Assembly: GCA_015654795.1 (NCBI GenBank)
Contig: JAATGF010000166.1
Location: forward strand, 1-33,844
Direction of reading: 5' to 3'
Length of the DNA: 33,844 nucleotides
Origin: Bacteroidales bacterium
GTDB taxonomy: Bacteria; Bacteroidota; Bacteroidia; Bacteroidales; Prolixibacteraceae
The notes beneath the pieces were generated by a model. The model did not search any database, was not told the origin of the DNA, and was given only the letters and a program-made list of their open reading frames with translations. Made by a program: the position numbers and the translations under genes. This document shows positions 25,799 to 32,292 of the stretch, piece by piece; position 1 is the stretch's first letter; each line of letters begins with the position of its first letter.

Positions 25799-25806
25799 CA
25801 AATATA
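25799..25806 (-). promoter_or_regulatory. -7 box of the E2-led operon
   Basis: Minus-strand TATATTTG is an exact TAnnTTTG match; the predicted transcript starts near 25792, about 11 nt before the E2 ATG at 25781. Confidence 0.6.
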
Positions 25807-25815
25807 TTCCATTCA

Positions 25816-25831
25816 ACTTGTATTTACAAGT
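25816..25831. promoter_or_regulatory. Palindromic operator upstream of the E2 operon
   Basis: ACTTGTATTTACAAGT is a perfect 16-bp palindrome, 9 bp upstream of the -7 box in the region where the -33 element would lie. A weaker relative, TGTAAGTACA, is at 25921-25930. These share the TGTA-n-TACA core with the site in the divergent GntR promoter, as expected for a locally acting GntR repressor. Confidence 0.55.
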
Positions 25832-25957
25832 ATAATTTTATTTTATTTTTTAGGATTAATGTTTAGTTGATTTAATTTATTAATTAACAGTAGTATGCAA
25901 AATATTCACAAATCCATTCATGTAAGTACAAATATTTATTTTTGTTAAAACTTTTAT

Positions 25958-25979
25958 TACTTTTGTAATTGTATTACAA
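25958..25979 (+). promoter_or_regulatory. GntR gene -7 box overlapped by a palindromic operator
   Basis: The -7 box TACTTTTG (25958-25965) is overlapped by the perfect inverted repeat TTGTAAT-TGT-ATTACAA (25963-25979). A smaller perfect palindrome, ATTGTA-T-TACAAT, is nested at 25968-25980. A repressor bound here would cover the start site, so negative autoregulation is likely. Confidence 0.55.
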
Positions 25980-25998
25980 TCAATAGGGAATAGATTTT

Positions 25999-26715
25999 AT
26001 GCAACAGAAAGCTTTAATACCGCAGCACCGCAAAGTATATGAAATTCTACGTTCGCATATTACTGATGGTGTTTTCCATGAAGGAGATTTGCTTCCTTCC
26101 GAGAATGAGTTGTGTACCGTTCACAAGGTGACGCGTCCGACGATAAGGAAAGCACTTGACCGTCTTGCCAACGAGGGTTATATTGTGAGGCATCAGGGGA
26201 AGGGGAGTATTGTGAAAGGAATTCCCAAAGGTGTTGGGATTCTTTCGCTGACGGGTACAACTTCCGCAATCGGTCAGGATAATCTGTTGACTCATATTAT
26301 CGTAAAACCTGAAATACGGAACTGGACGGAGGCTTTTACTTTTCCGTTAAGCCAACTCGAGATTGAGTCTGGTTGTATTTATTTGGAAAGGTTGCGGTTA
26401 GTAAATAACAAACCGGTGTTCTTTGATATTACAATGATTCCGAATATTAATCTTTCGAGATTTACTTCCCGAAACTTTGAGAATAAGTCGCTGTTTGATA
26501 TTCTGCGTAAGAATTACCAGGTAGAGGTGAAAGGCGGGGAGCAAAAGATCCTTTCCATCATGGCTGATGAAAAGTTAAAAGACTATTTTCAGGTGGGATC
26601 GGGTCATCCGGTATTGCAGCTGAACCGTAAAATTGAAACGAATCGACCTGGATTTTATATTTATAGTCAGGTATTTTGCAATACGGATGAATATGCATTG
26701 TACGGAACTTTTTGA
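25999..26715 (+). CDS. GntR/HutC-family regulator with UTRA effector domain
   Basis: A 238-residue repressor-type regulator. The N-terminal winged HTH of the GntR family spans about residues 10-75 (VYEILRSHITDGVFHEGDLLPSENELCTVHKVTRPTIRKALDRLANEGYI, seen here in order). The UTRA ligand domain spans about 90-235 and includes SGCIYLERLRLVNNKPVFFDITMIPN and HPVLQLNRKIE. It is divergent from the E2-to-dehydrogenase operon across 217 bp containing two or three TTGTA/TACAA palindromes, so it is the likely local regulator. UTRA domains in relatives bind small ligands that include sugar phosphates (TreR, NagR), which fits a phosphorylated polyol as inducer; that is inference. Confidence 0.9.
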   Translation: MQQKALIPQHRKVYEILRSHITDGVFHEGDLLPSENELCTVHKVTRPTIRKALDRLANEGYIVRHQGKGSIVKGIPKGVGILSLTGTTSAIGQDNLLTHIIVKPEIRNWTEAFTFPLSQLEIESGCIYLERLRLVNNKPVFFDITMIPNINLSRFTSRNFENKSLFDILRKNYQVEVKGGEQKILSIMADEKLKDYFQVGSGHPVLQLNRKIETNRPGFYIYSQVFCNTDEYALYGTF

Positions 26716-26727
26716 TGGACAATAAAA

Positions 26728-26746
26728 AACCCGGTTTTACCGGGTT
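26728..26746 (-). terminator. Rho-independent terminator, repeat-protein gene 1
   Basis: Stem AACCCGG/CCGGGTT with a 5-nt loop, followed on the minus strand by a run of T (TTTTTATT). It is on the wrong side to serve the convergent GntR gene well. The same hairpin recurs after gene 2 at 27945-27961. Confidence 0.75.
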
Positions 26747-26779
26747 GCATCCATTAGTAGTAATTCTGATTAAAACCAA

Positions 26780-26803
26780 CATCATTGAACCATTTCAATG
26801 ATG
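26780..26803 (-). repeat. Conserved 3' hairpin of repeat-protein gene 1
   Basis: A perfect 10-bp stem CATCATTGAA/TTCAATGATG with loop CCAT, 10 bp past the stop codon. The identical hairpin follows gene 2 at 27997-28020. It may protect the mRNA 3' end, with the GC-rich terminator further on. Confidence 0.7.
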
Positions 26804-26813
26804 TTCCAATTGT

Positions 26814-27638
26814 TTAATTCTTTGCCAATTCTTTGCTGTAATTAAACAGCTGTTTTGATCCGTTACCATTTGCGGAGGTGTTCATCCATGATTCGGTTTC
26901 GGATGCAAGGTCAGCTTCAACAAATTCCTTTGCGTTATATTCGTTGTTGTTTATCAATGTCCTGGCAACTTTGTTGTTTGTTTCAGAGTTGCTGTTCATC
27001 CATGATTCGGTTTCGAATGCAAGATCGGCTTCGACAAAGTTCTTTGCATTATATTCATTGCTGCTTAATAATACTTCGGCAACTTCGCTATTGGCTTCAG
27101 AGTTGCCATTCATCCATGATTTGGTTTCGGATTCAAGTTCAGCTTCAACAAATTCCTTTGCGTTATATTCATTGTCGCTCATCAATGCCTCGATAGCTTC
27201 GCTATTAGTTTCAGAGTTACTGTTTATCCAGCTTTCTGTTTCGGATTTAAGTTCAGCTTCAACAAAATTCTTTGCATTATATTCATTGTTGCTTATCAAT
27301 ACCTCGATAGCTTCGTTGTTTGTTTCAGAATTGCTGTTCATCCAGCTTTCTGTTTCTAATTCAAGTTCAGCTTCGACAAATTCCTTTGCGTTATATTCAT
27401 TGTCGCTCATCAATGCCTCGACAGCTTCGCTATTAGTTTCAGAGTTACTGTTTATCCAGCTTTCTGTTTCGAATGCAAGTTCTGCTTCAACAAAATTCTT
27501 TGCATTATATTCATTTTCGACGATTGACTCCTTATTTGAGTTTTCTCCATTTACGATTACGGAGAACGAAGCCAGAATGATTAAAGATGCTACTATTGAT
27601 CTCATCACATTTGCTATTTTGTAAGATATTGTTTTCAT
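26814..27638 (-). CDS. Exported YNAK/FVEAEL repeat protein, paralogue 1 (unknown function)
   Basis: 274 residues. A signal peptide (SIVASLIILASFSVIVNG, cleavage near residue 31) is followed by six tandem repeats of 38 residues starting at Asn42, 80, 118, 156, 194 and 232; the last is partial and runs into a short tail ending SKELAKN. The consensus is NEYNAK-x-FVEAEL-x-ETESW-x-NSNSETN. Position 7 alternates Asn, Glu, Asn, Glu, Asn, Glu, so a 76-residue pair (228 bp) was the duplicated unit. The mature protein is very acidic, lacks cysteine, and has no membrane segment, lipobox or sorting domain. I do not recognise a characterised family. The helical YNAKEFVEAEL words suggest amphipathic helices. 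Paralogue 2 lies immediately upstream. Confidence 0.85.
   Translation of the reverse strand: MKTISYKIANVMRSIVASLIILASFSVIVNGENSNKESIVENEYNAKNFVEAELAFETESWINSNSETNSEAVEALMSDNEYNAKEFVEAELELETESWMNSNSETNNEAIEVLISNNEYNAKNFVEAELKSETESWINSNSETNSEAIEALMSDNEYNAKEFVEAELESETKSWMNGNSEANSEVAEVLLSSNEYNAKNFVEADLAFETESWMNSNSETNNKVARTLINNNEYNAKEFVEADLASETESWMNTSANGNGSKQLFNYSKELAKN
26874..27515 (-). repeat. Coding tandem repeat, 114-bp unit within a 228-bp higher-order unit
   Basis: Six units of 38 codons in the gene at 26814-27638. Alternate units are more alike than neighbours (FVEAEL preceded by NAKN or NAKE, and WIN or WMN), which points to duplication of a two-unit block. Confidence 0.8.
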
Positions 27639-27800
27639 TTTGTTTTTTTTAAATTGTTTACGATTGATTTATGACATCTATCGTGCCAAATTAGTCAAAT
27701 ATATGTATTTCAGAAAGATATAATTTTTTATATCGCCGCAGATAGAGAATTACTGTACGGTTTTTGAATCGTTTGTTGTCCGAAAATGGACAGTTTGTAT
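27639..27800 (-). promoter_or_regulatory. Sigma-54-like promoter and upstream sites of repeat-protein gene 1
   Basis: TGGCACG at 27682-27688 is the -24 element of a sigma-54 promoter. At the canonical spacing (11 bp from G of GG to G of -12) stands ATGT rather than TTGC, so the -12 is imperfect. The predicted start is near 27662, a 24-nt leader. Upstream are CGTACAGT at 27752-27759 (about -94) and the perfect palindrome TGTCC-ATTTTC-GGACA at 27777-27792 (about -122), both matched in paralogue 2 at the same distances. 27801-27944 shows nothing else recognisable; the 92-codon frame there is judged spurious. Confidence 0.5.
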
Positions 27801-27944
27801 TTGGATGAGCTGCAGCTGTTAAATAATACGAATCGAAGGATGTCGGTCCGTCCTTCGGGATGGAGAGGATTTTTGAAAAGAAACAGAAAGAGGTTTTAAC
27901 AGGAGCAGATTTCTTTGAGGGAGGTCGATTACGGGCAACAAAAA

Positions 27945-28020
27945 ACCCGGCTTTACCGGGTCGCATCAATCAGGGAAGATTCTGATTCTCTCGTTTCATC
28001 ATTGAACCATTTCAATGATG
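27945..28020 (-). terminator. Duplicated two-hairpin 3' end of repeat-protein gene 2
   Basis: Just past the stop codon is the perfect stem CATCATTGAA/TTCAATGATG (27997-28020). Next, on the minus strand, is ACCCGG/CCGGGT (27945-27961) followed by TTTTTGTTG. The order and sequences match those after gene 1. Confidence 0.75.
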
Positions 28021-28030
28021 TTTCAATGAT

Positions 28031-28714
28031 TTAATTGTTTGCCAGTTCATTTTCGCAATTGAACCGATCTTCTGATTTGATGCTATTTGTTGTATTGTTC
28101 CTCCAGTTTTTTATTTCGATTGAAAGTTCTGCTTCAACAAAATCCTTTGCATTATAACCATAGCTGGTTGGCAAGAATTCGATAACCTGGTTGTCTGAAT
28201 CCGCATTGCTGTTTAAACCGTTTTCGGATGCAAGGTCTCTTTCAACAAAATCCTTTGCGTTATATTTTAAAGGTTCAACCTGTAGAACAAGCTCATTATC
28301 TGCATTGTCGTTCAACCTGTTTTCAAGTGCAAGGTCTGCTTCCACAAATTTCTTTGCATCATATTTCAAGGGTTCGATCTGTAGAACAAGCTCAGCATCA
28401 GTATTGTCATTCAATCTGCTTTCGAATGCAAGGTCTGCTTCTACAAATTTCCTTGCATCATATTTCAAAGGTTCAAGTGCAAGTGCTTCAATTCCTTCGT
28501 TGTTGGTTTCAACATTGCTGTTCATCCAGTTTGCAGTTTCGGATGCAAGTTCTGCTTCAACAAATACTTTTGCGTTGTATCCGTTTTCAGCGATTGAAAT
28601 GGCTTCCGTATTTGAATTTTCCCCTTTTGCAATCCCGGAGAAAGAAGCCAGAATAATTAATGATGCTACTATTGATCTCATCACATTTGCTATTTTGTAA
28701 GTTACTGTTTTCAT
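28031..28714 (-). CDS. Exported YNAK/FVEAEL repeat protein, paralogue 2 (unknown function)
   Basis: 227 residues. The signal peptide is almost identical to that of paralogue 1 (KIANVMRSIVASLIILASFSGIAKG), while the repeats have diverged. There are five copies of YNAK/YDAK-x-FVEA-D/E-L starting at Tyr46, 85, 118, 150 and 187. The first and last keep the Trp-Asn segment (ANWMNSN, KNWRNN). The middle three are shorter (32-33 residues), lack it, and begin PLKY. The C-terminus SEDRFNCENELANN parallels SKQLFNYSKELAKN of paralogue 1. The protein is acidic with a single cysteine near the end. Upstream and downstream non-coding elements are duplicated with the gene. Unknown function; a structural or surface-associated helical protein is possible. 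Confidence 0.85.
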   Translation of the reverse strand: MKTVTYKIANVMRSIVASLIILASFSGIAKGENSNTEAISIAENGYNAKVFVEAELASETANWMNSNVETNNEGIEALALEPLKYDARKFVEADLAFESRLNDNTDAELVLQIEPLKYDAKKFVEADLALENRLNDNADNELVLQVEPLKYNAKDFVERDLASENGLNSNADSDNQVIEFLPTSYGYNAKDFVEAELSIEIKNWRNNTTNSIKSEDRFNCENELANN

Positions 28715-28739
28715 TTTGTTTTATTTTAAAATTGTTTCC

Positions 28740-28867
28740 GATTGATTTATTGCATGTATCGTGCCAAAAATTTTAATGTTCTGTATTGTAATGATATAGC
28801 ATTTTTTTTAAAGCTATAAATTCAGGCAGACTGTACGATTTTATGATACAATGTTCGAAAATGCACA
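28740..28867 (-). promoter_or_regulatory. Sigma-54-like promoter and enhancer-like sites of repeat-protein gene 2
   Basis: Minus strand TGGCACG-ATAC-ATGCA (28751-28766) has one mismatch to the sigma-54 consensus TGGCACG-N4-TTGCW, with invariant GG and GC at the right distance. The predicted start is near 28740, a leader of about 26 nt before ATG 28714. CGTACAGT (28830-28837, about -94) and TGTGCATTTTCGAACA (28852-28867, about -120) match the positions and sequences upstream of gene 1. That arrangement is typical for an enhancer-binding activator. The remaining 28868-28999 is A/T-rich without other signals. Confidence 0.55.
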
Positions 28868-28999
28868 ATATGCTATTGGATATTTGACTCTGAGATTAAT
28901 CAGATAATTGATTCTGGTCCTCTTTTGCAACTTGTTTATCGACAATTCAATTAACAAAAGAATGCCCAATTTTTACTCAATCGTTTATTTGCTATTCAT

Positions 29000-29007
29000 T
29001 ATTTTTG
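29000..29007 (+). promoter_or_regulatory. -7 box of the flavodoxin-family gene
   Basis: TATTTTTG matches TAnnTTTG and is 35 bp before the ATG at 29042, leader about 29 nt. Confidence 0.5.
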
Positions 29008-29041
29008 TACCTTTATTTCGTCGAAATAATATTTAGGATTG

Positions 29042-29677
29042 ATGAAAGTAATAGCAATAAACGGGAGTCCGAATAAAGAAGGAAACACTTTTCATACGTT
29101 GAATATGATTGGTAATGAGCTTATGGCGGGTGGTATAGAGTTTGAAATTCTGCATATCGGACATAAAATGATTCATGGTTGTCTGGCTTGCGGTAAATGT
29201 GGTGTAAACCAAGACGAAAAATGTGTTATTAAAACGGACGATATGAACAAGTGGGTGCAACAGGTAAAGAATACTGATGGTATTATTATCGGGGCTCCTG
29301 TTCATTATTCCGGCATACCAGGTACGATGAAAAGCTTCTTAGACAGGCTGTTTTATGTTGCCGGTTCGAACGGAGGCTTATTCCGGCATAAAGTTGGAGC
29401 GGCGGTTGTTTCGGTTCGAAGAACCGGCGGATCTGCAACCCTTGATAGTTTGAACCATTATCTGAATTACTCGGAAATGATTATTGCCACATCCAATTAT
29501 TGGAATGTAATTCATGGCAGAACTGCCGGTGAAGTTTTACAGGATGTTGAAGGAAAGCAAATTATGCGGGTATTGGGCAAAAACATGGCATGGTTGCTGA
29601 AAATGAAAGAGGCTACTGCAGCTACAATTGAATCACCAAAAGCTGAAAAGAAAGAATTTACTCATTTTATCCGGTAA
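29042..29677 (+). CDS. Flavodoxin-family NAD(P)H-dependent oxidoreductase with Cys cluster
   Basis: A 211-residue cytoplasmic flavoprotein. The FMN phosphate-binding loop INGSPNKEGNTFHTL is at residues 5-19, and the second flavin segment is GAPVHYSGIPGTMKSFLDRLF. Between them HGCLACGKCGVNQDEKC gives a C-x2-C-x2-C-x6-C cluster. This resembles the archaeal-type iron-sulfur flavoprotein family, where such cysteines bind a 4Fe-4S cluster, and is also found in related NADPH-dependent FMN reductases. The frame opens with TTG at 29039, but ATG 29042 is clearly the start. It is divergent from repeat-protein gene 2. The electron partner is unknown. Confidence 0.88.
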   Translation: MKVIAINGSPNKEGNTFHTLNMIGNELMAGGIEFEILHIGHKMIHGCLACGKCGVNQDEKCVIKTDDMNKWVQQVKNTDGIIIGAPVHYSGIPGTMKSFLDRLFYVAGSNGGLFRHKVGAAVVSVRRTGGSATLDSLNHYLNYSEMIIATSNYWNVIHGRTAGEVLQDVEGKQIMRVLGKNMAWLLKMKEATAATIESPKAEKKEFTHFIR

Positions 29678-29748
29678 CATGAGGTAATCTGTTAATGATT
29701 GCAAATCAAATTAAAAACATATTCTTTTTCGAACTATAAGTTGAAAGC

Positions 29749-29782
29749 GGCTGTTCCGTTTGTTTGAGACAGCCTCTTTTTT
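29749..29782 (+). terminator. Probable terminator of the flavodoxin-family gene
   Basis: Stem GGCTGT/ACAGCC with a 14-nt loop, followed by TCTTTTTTCTTT. Confidence 0.6.
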
Positions 29783-29816
29783 CTTTGAGTGATGATCCTG
29801 TTTTGAATTAATTACA

Positions 29817-30057
29817 GATCAAGACAGAATTCAGGGGGGAATATGTTTAAGAATGCATAATAAAAATGGATTTGAACACGGATGCCGGTTTCATGGAGGT
29901 TTAGGAAATACAGGTTATGAAACTTCTACCTATATCAAATCCCTCACGGGATTTAAACAGTCATTTTAATGTCATTGAATTATAAATCCCATACATACGG
30001 GATTACGAATTATGTTTCAGAGCGAGACAAGGCATACCTTGTCTCTACGGGTTCTTT
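29817..30057 (+). repeat. Dispersed palindromic repeat, copy 2
   Basis: About 241 bp, the inverted partner of 391-627. It fills most of the gene-free gap 29678-30175. Landmarks are GATCAAGACAGAATTC at its left end, a central imperfect hairpin (ATAAATCCCAT/ACGGGATTACGAAT, about 29982-30012) and a perfect 9-bp hairpin GAGACAAGG-CATA-CCTTGTCTC at 30024-30045. It has no coding frame. Confidence 0.8.
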
Positions 30058-30175
30058 CCTCAGGTGACAATTTCATGGGTATTTAGTGTCTCATAACCTA
30101 AATTTTCTCATGCCCATGAAAACGGCATACGAGTTCAAATCCTACGTTATAGATTGAAAGAGCGAATCAGCATAT

Positions 30176-31234
30176 TTATTTTCGGATGATTACCATCGTA
30201 GCGCCATAACCATATTCGCGGAAGGAGGCATCCTGGAAATTGTATTTCGAATATTTTCGCTGCAGTTCGCGGCGCAGTTCATTTTTGAGGGTTCCGTTGC
30301 CGACGCCATGAATAAAAACGATTTTTTTAACTTCTGATTTAATCGCTTTTTCCATCTCTTCGTGAAATTTCTTCATTTGAACAGCCACCATTTCGGTATT
30401 TGTCAGATTACTGTAATTGTCGAGTAGTTCATGAATATGAAGATCTACTTCGGTCATATCGGGGTTCGAAAGCGTAATCGGTTGTTCTTTCTTTTTTGGT
30501 TCTTTCGTTGCGGCGGCTTTCTGAAAATCGTGTTCCGTAAGCTTCTCGAGTTCTGCTTTAAACTGATTTTCATTGATTTGAAACAACATGACCGGTACTT
30601 TGAAAAGTTTTGTTGTGACGAAGGAGTTTGGTTTATAAAATTTAACAGCCGAAAGTGTAATTTCCTTTTGCAAAAATGGTTCCAGCTCTTTTGTGCGTTT
30701 TCTGAAGTTCAGCAATTGAAAACAAAAAATAGGCAGATCAGCAATCATCTCAGGTTTTATCAAACCAAGATATGTTTTGGAATTGGGACTCAATGATCCG
30801 GCAGAAATGGTTTCGTAATTGTATTTGTTTTTTTGTGCAAATCTGAAAAGCAGGGTATCGTTACAATTGTTAACAAGGTACATCGAAATATTTCCGGTTG
30901 GCGGGTTGGCAGGTACTTCGGGAACCAGTGCGAAAAGATATTGAGGTTCTTCTTTTGTGGCAATCTGGTTTTTGTCTGAGAACCAGGGTTCTTCGGGTTT
31001 TGCCGCTTTCTTCTCCGGGGGCGTTGCAGGTTTTGGTGCAGCAACGGTGTTCCGGGTTTTCCCGCTCTCGTAAACATCGGGTGAGTTTACTACAATCAGG
31101 TTATTAACCCTCGTAGGAACCTCAAACCCATCGTTCGTCTCGACGTTTACAATATCTTCGCTGATTACTGAAGTAATGCGACCCCCTCCAACTTCGTTGA
31201 GGAATCTTACTTTGTCACCTATTTTTAATACCAT
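30176..31234 (-). CDS. DUF2027 protein with C-terminal Smr domain
   Basis: A 352-residue protein of a Bacteroidota family. The N-terminal segment (MVLKIGDKVRFLNEVGGGRITSVISEDIVNVET, in order) looks like a small KOW/Tudor-like barrel. The middle DUF2027 domain (about residues 100-240) is beta-rich. The C-terminal Smr domain (about 265-352) has the signature VDLHIHELLDNY and IVFIHGVGNGTLKNELRREL. Smr domains in MutS2 and in stand-alone proteins cleave or bind nucleic acid, often linked to ribosome rescue or RNA decay. The active-site-type DLHxH and HGxGxGxLK are both intact. It is followed upstream on the same strand by metF at 46 bp, possibly one transcript with it. Confidence 0.9.
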   Translation of the reverse strand: MVLKIGDKVRFLNEVGGGRITSVISEDIVNVETNDGFEVPTRVNNLIVVNSPDVYESGKTRNTVAAPKPATPPEKKAAKPEEPWFSDKNQIATKEEPQYLFALVPEVPANPPTGNISMYLVNNCNDTLLFRFAQKNKYNYETISAGSLSPNSKTYLGLIKPEMIADLPIFCFQLLNFRKRTKELEPFLQKEITLSAVKFYKPNSFVTTKLFKVPVMLFQINENQFKAELEKLTEHDFQKAAATKEPKKKEQPITLSNPDMTEVDLHIHELLDNYSNLTNTEMVAVQMKKFHEEMEKAIKSEVKKIVFIHGVGNGTLKNELRRELQRKYSKYNFQDASFREYGYGATMVIIRK

Positions 31235-31280
31235 GATTAACTATTGTTAAAAATTAATTTGTTGCTGATATTCAGCTAAT

Positions 31281-32234
31281 TTAAATTACCGCTTTGGCAA
31301 TTTGTCTTGTGTTGTCAGATATTCCGTAGGTGTAGATATGAAGGCAGGGAACTTTGTGCGCAACCAAATCGCGTGCCTGTTCGATCGCCCATTCCGTACC
31401 CACAGCTCTGGCTTCGTCATTGGTTTTACATTTTCGTACTTCACCGGCAAACGCCTCGGGAATATCGATACTGAAGAGTTTAGGTAAAACAGTGATTTGA
31501 TTCATCATCGCCAGGGGTTTGATTCCCGGGATAATTGGTACAGTTATTCCAATCGCTCTGCAACGATTGACAAAGTCGTAATATTTTTGGTTGTCGAAAA
31601 ACATCTGTGTTACAATGTAATCAGCTCCTGCGTCAACTTTAGCTTTCAGATTAAGAAGATCAATATCCATATTGGATGCTTCAAAATGTTTTTCGGGATA
31701 ACCGGCAACTCCGATACAGAAATCCAGTTCTGCCGTATTTTTGATTTCGGGATCCAGGTATTTTCCTTGCTTCAGATTGACAATTTGTTCTACCAGTTCG
31801 CTGGCGTGGGAATGTCCTTCGCGTTCAGCGGTAAAGCTGCCTTCCGATTTGAGTCCATCTCCGCGAAGTGCAAGCACATTATTGATTCCCAGGAAATTAA
31901 GATCAAGAAGCATATTTTCGGTTTCCTCTTTGGTAAATCCTCCGCAAACGACGTGGGGCACCACCGGAATATTGTAAGCATTCTGAATTGCCGCTGCTAT
32001 GGCAACAGTTCCCGGACGTTTGCGAACAATTCTTTTCTGCATCAAACCTCCTGGCAACTCGCGGAACTCGACTTCGTCGCGATGTGTAGTGAGATTGATA
32101 TACTGAGGATTATATTCAATTAGCTCATCGACAGTTCGATATAATTTATCTGCTTTCTGACCTTTCAGGGGAGGTAATAATTCGAAGGAGAAAACTGTTT
32201 TCTCCGATTGTTGAATGATATCGATGACCTTCAT
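31281..32234 (-). CDS. metF: Methylenetetrahydrofolate reductase
   Basis: A flavin enzyme reducing 5,10-methylene-THF to 5-methyl-THF for methionine synthesis. The 317-residue TIM barrel is the normal length. Motifs are FSFELLPPLKG with the catalytic Glu, YINLTTHRDE, VPHVVCGGFTKEETENMLLDL, NVLALRGDG, IGVAGYPEKH, KVDAGADYIVTQMFFDNQKYYDF and PIIPGIKPL. It lies between polyprenyl synthase (58 bp upstream) and DUF2027-Smr (46 bp downstream), all on the minus strand, so a three-gene operon is plausible without an obvious shared function. Confidence 0.96.
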   Translation of the reverse strand: MKVIDIIQQSEKTVFSFELLPPLKGQKADKLYRTVDELIEYNPQYINLTTHRDEVEFRELPGGLMQKRIVRKRPGTVAIAAAIQNAYNIPVVPHVVCGGFTKEETENMLLDLNFLGINNVLALRGDGLKSEGSFTAEREGHSHASELVEQIVNLKQGKYLDPEIKNTAELDFCIGVAGYPEKHFEASNMDIDLLNLKAKVDAGADYIVTQMFFDNQKYYDFVNRCRAIGITVPIIPGIKPLAMMNQITVLPKLFSIDIPEAFAGEVRKCKTNDEARAVGTEWAIEQARDLVAHKVPCLHIYTYGISDNTRQIAKAVI

Positions 32235-32292
32235 CTGCGAAAATTAACGTATTAGTAATTTGAATCCTTATTTGGATTGGGACAAAGATAGT

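Noticed and set aside
26855-27624. Antisense frames of 113 and 248 codons across repeat-protein gene 1
   Set aside because: They stay open because the sense repeat is periodic. The sense frame has a signal peptide, a conserved paralogue, promoter and terminator.
27691-27969. 92-codon minus-strand frame between the two repeat-protein genes
   Set aside because: It overlaps the terminator of gene 2 and the conserved -94/-120 sites of gene 1, has no recognisable domain, and is better explained as regulatory DNA.
28191-28700. Antisense frames of 142 and 169 codons across repeat-protein gene 2
   Set aside because: Same reason as for gene 1: repeat-driven shadow of a well-supported sense gene.
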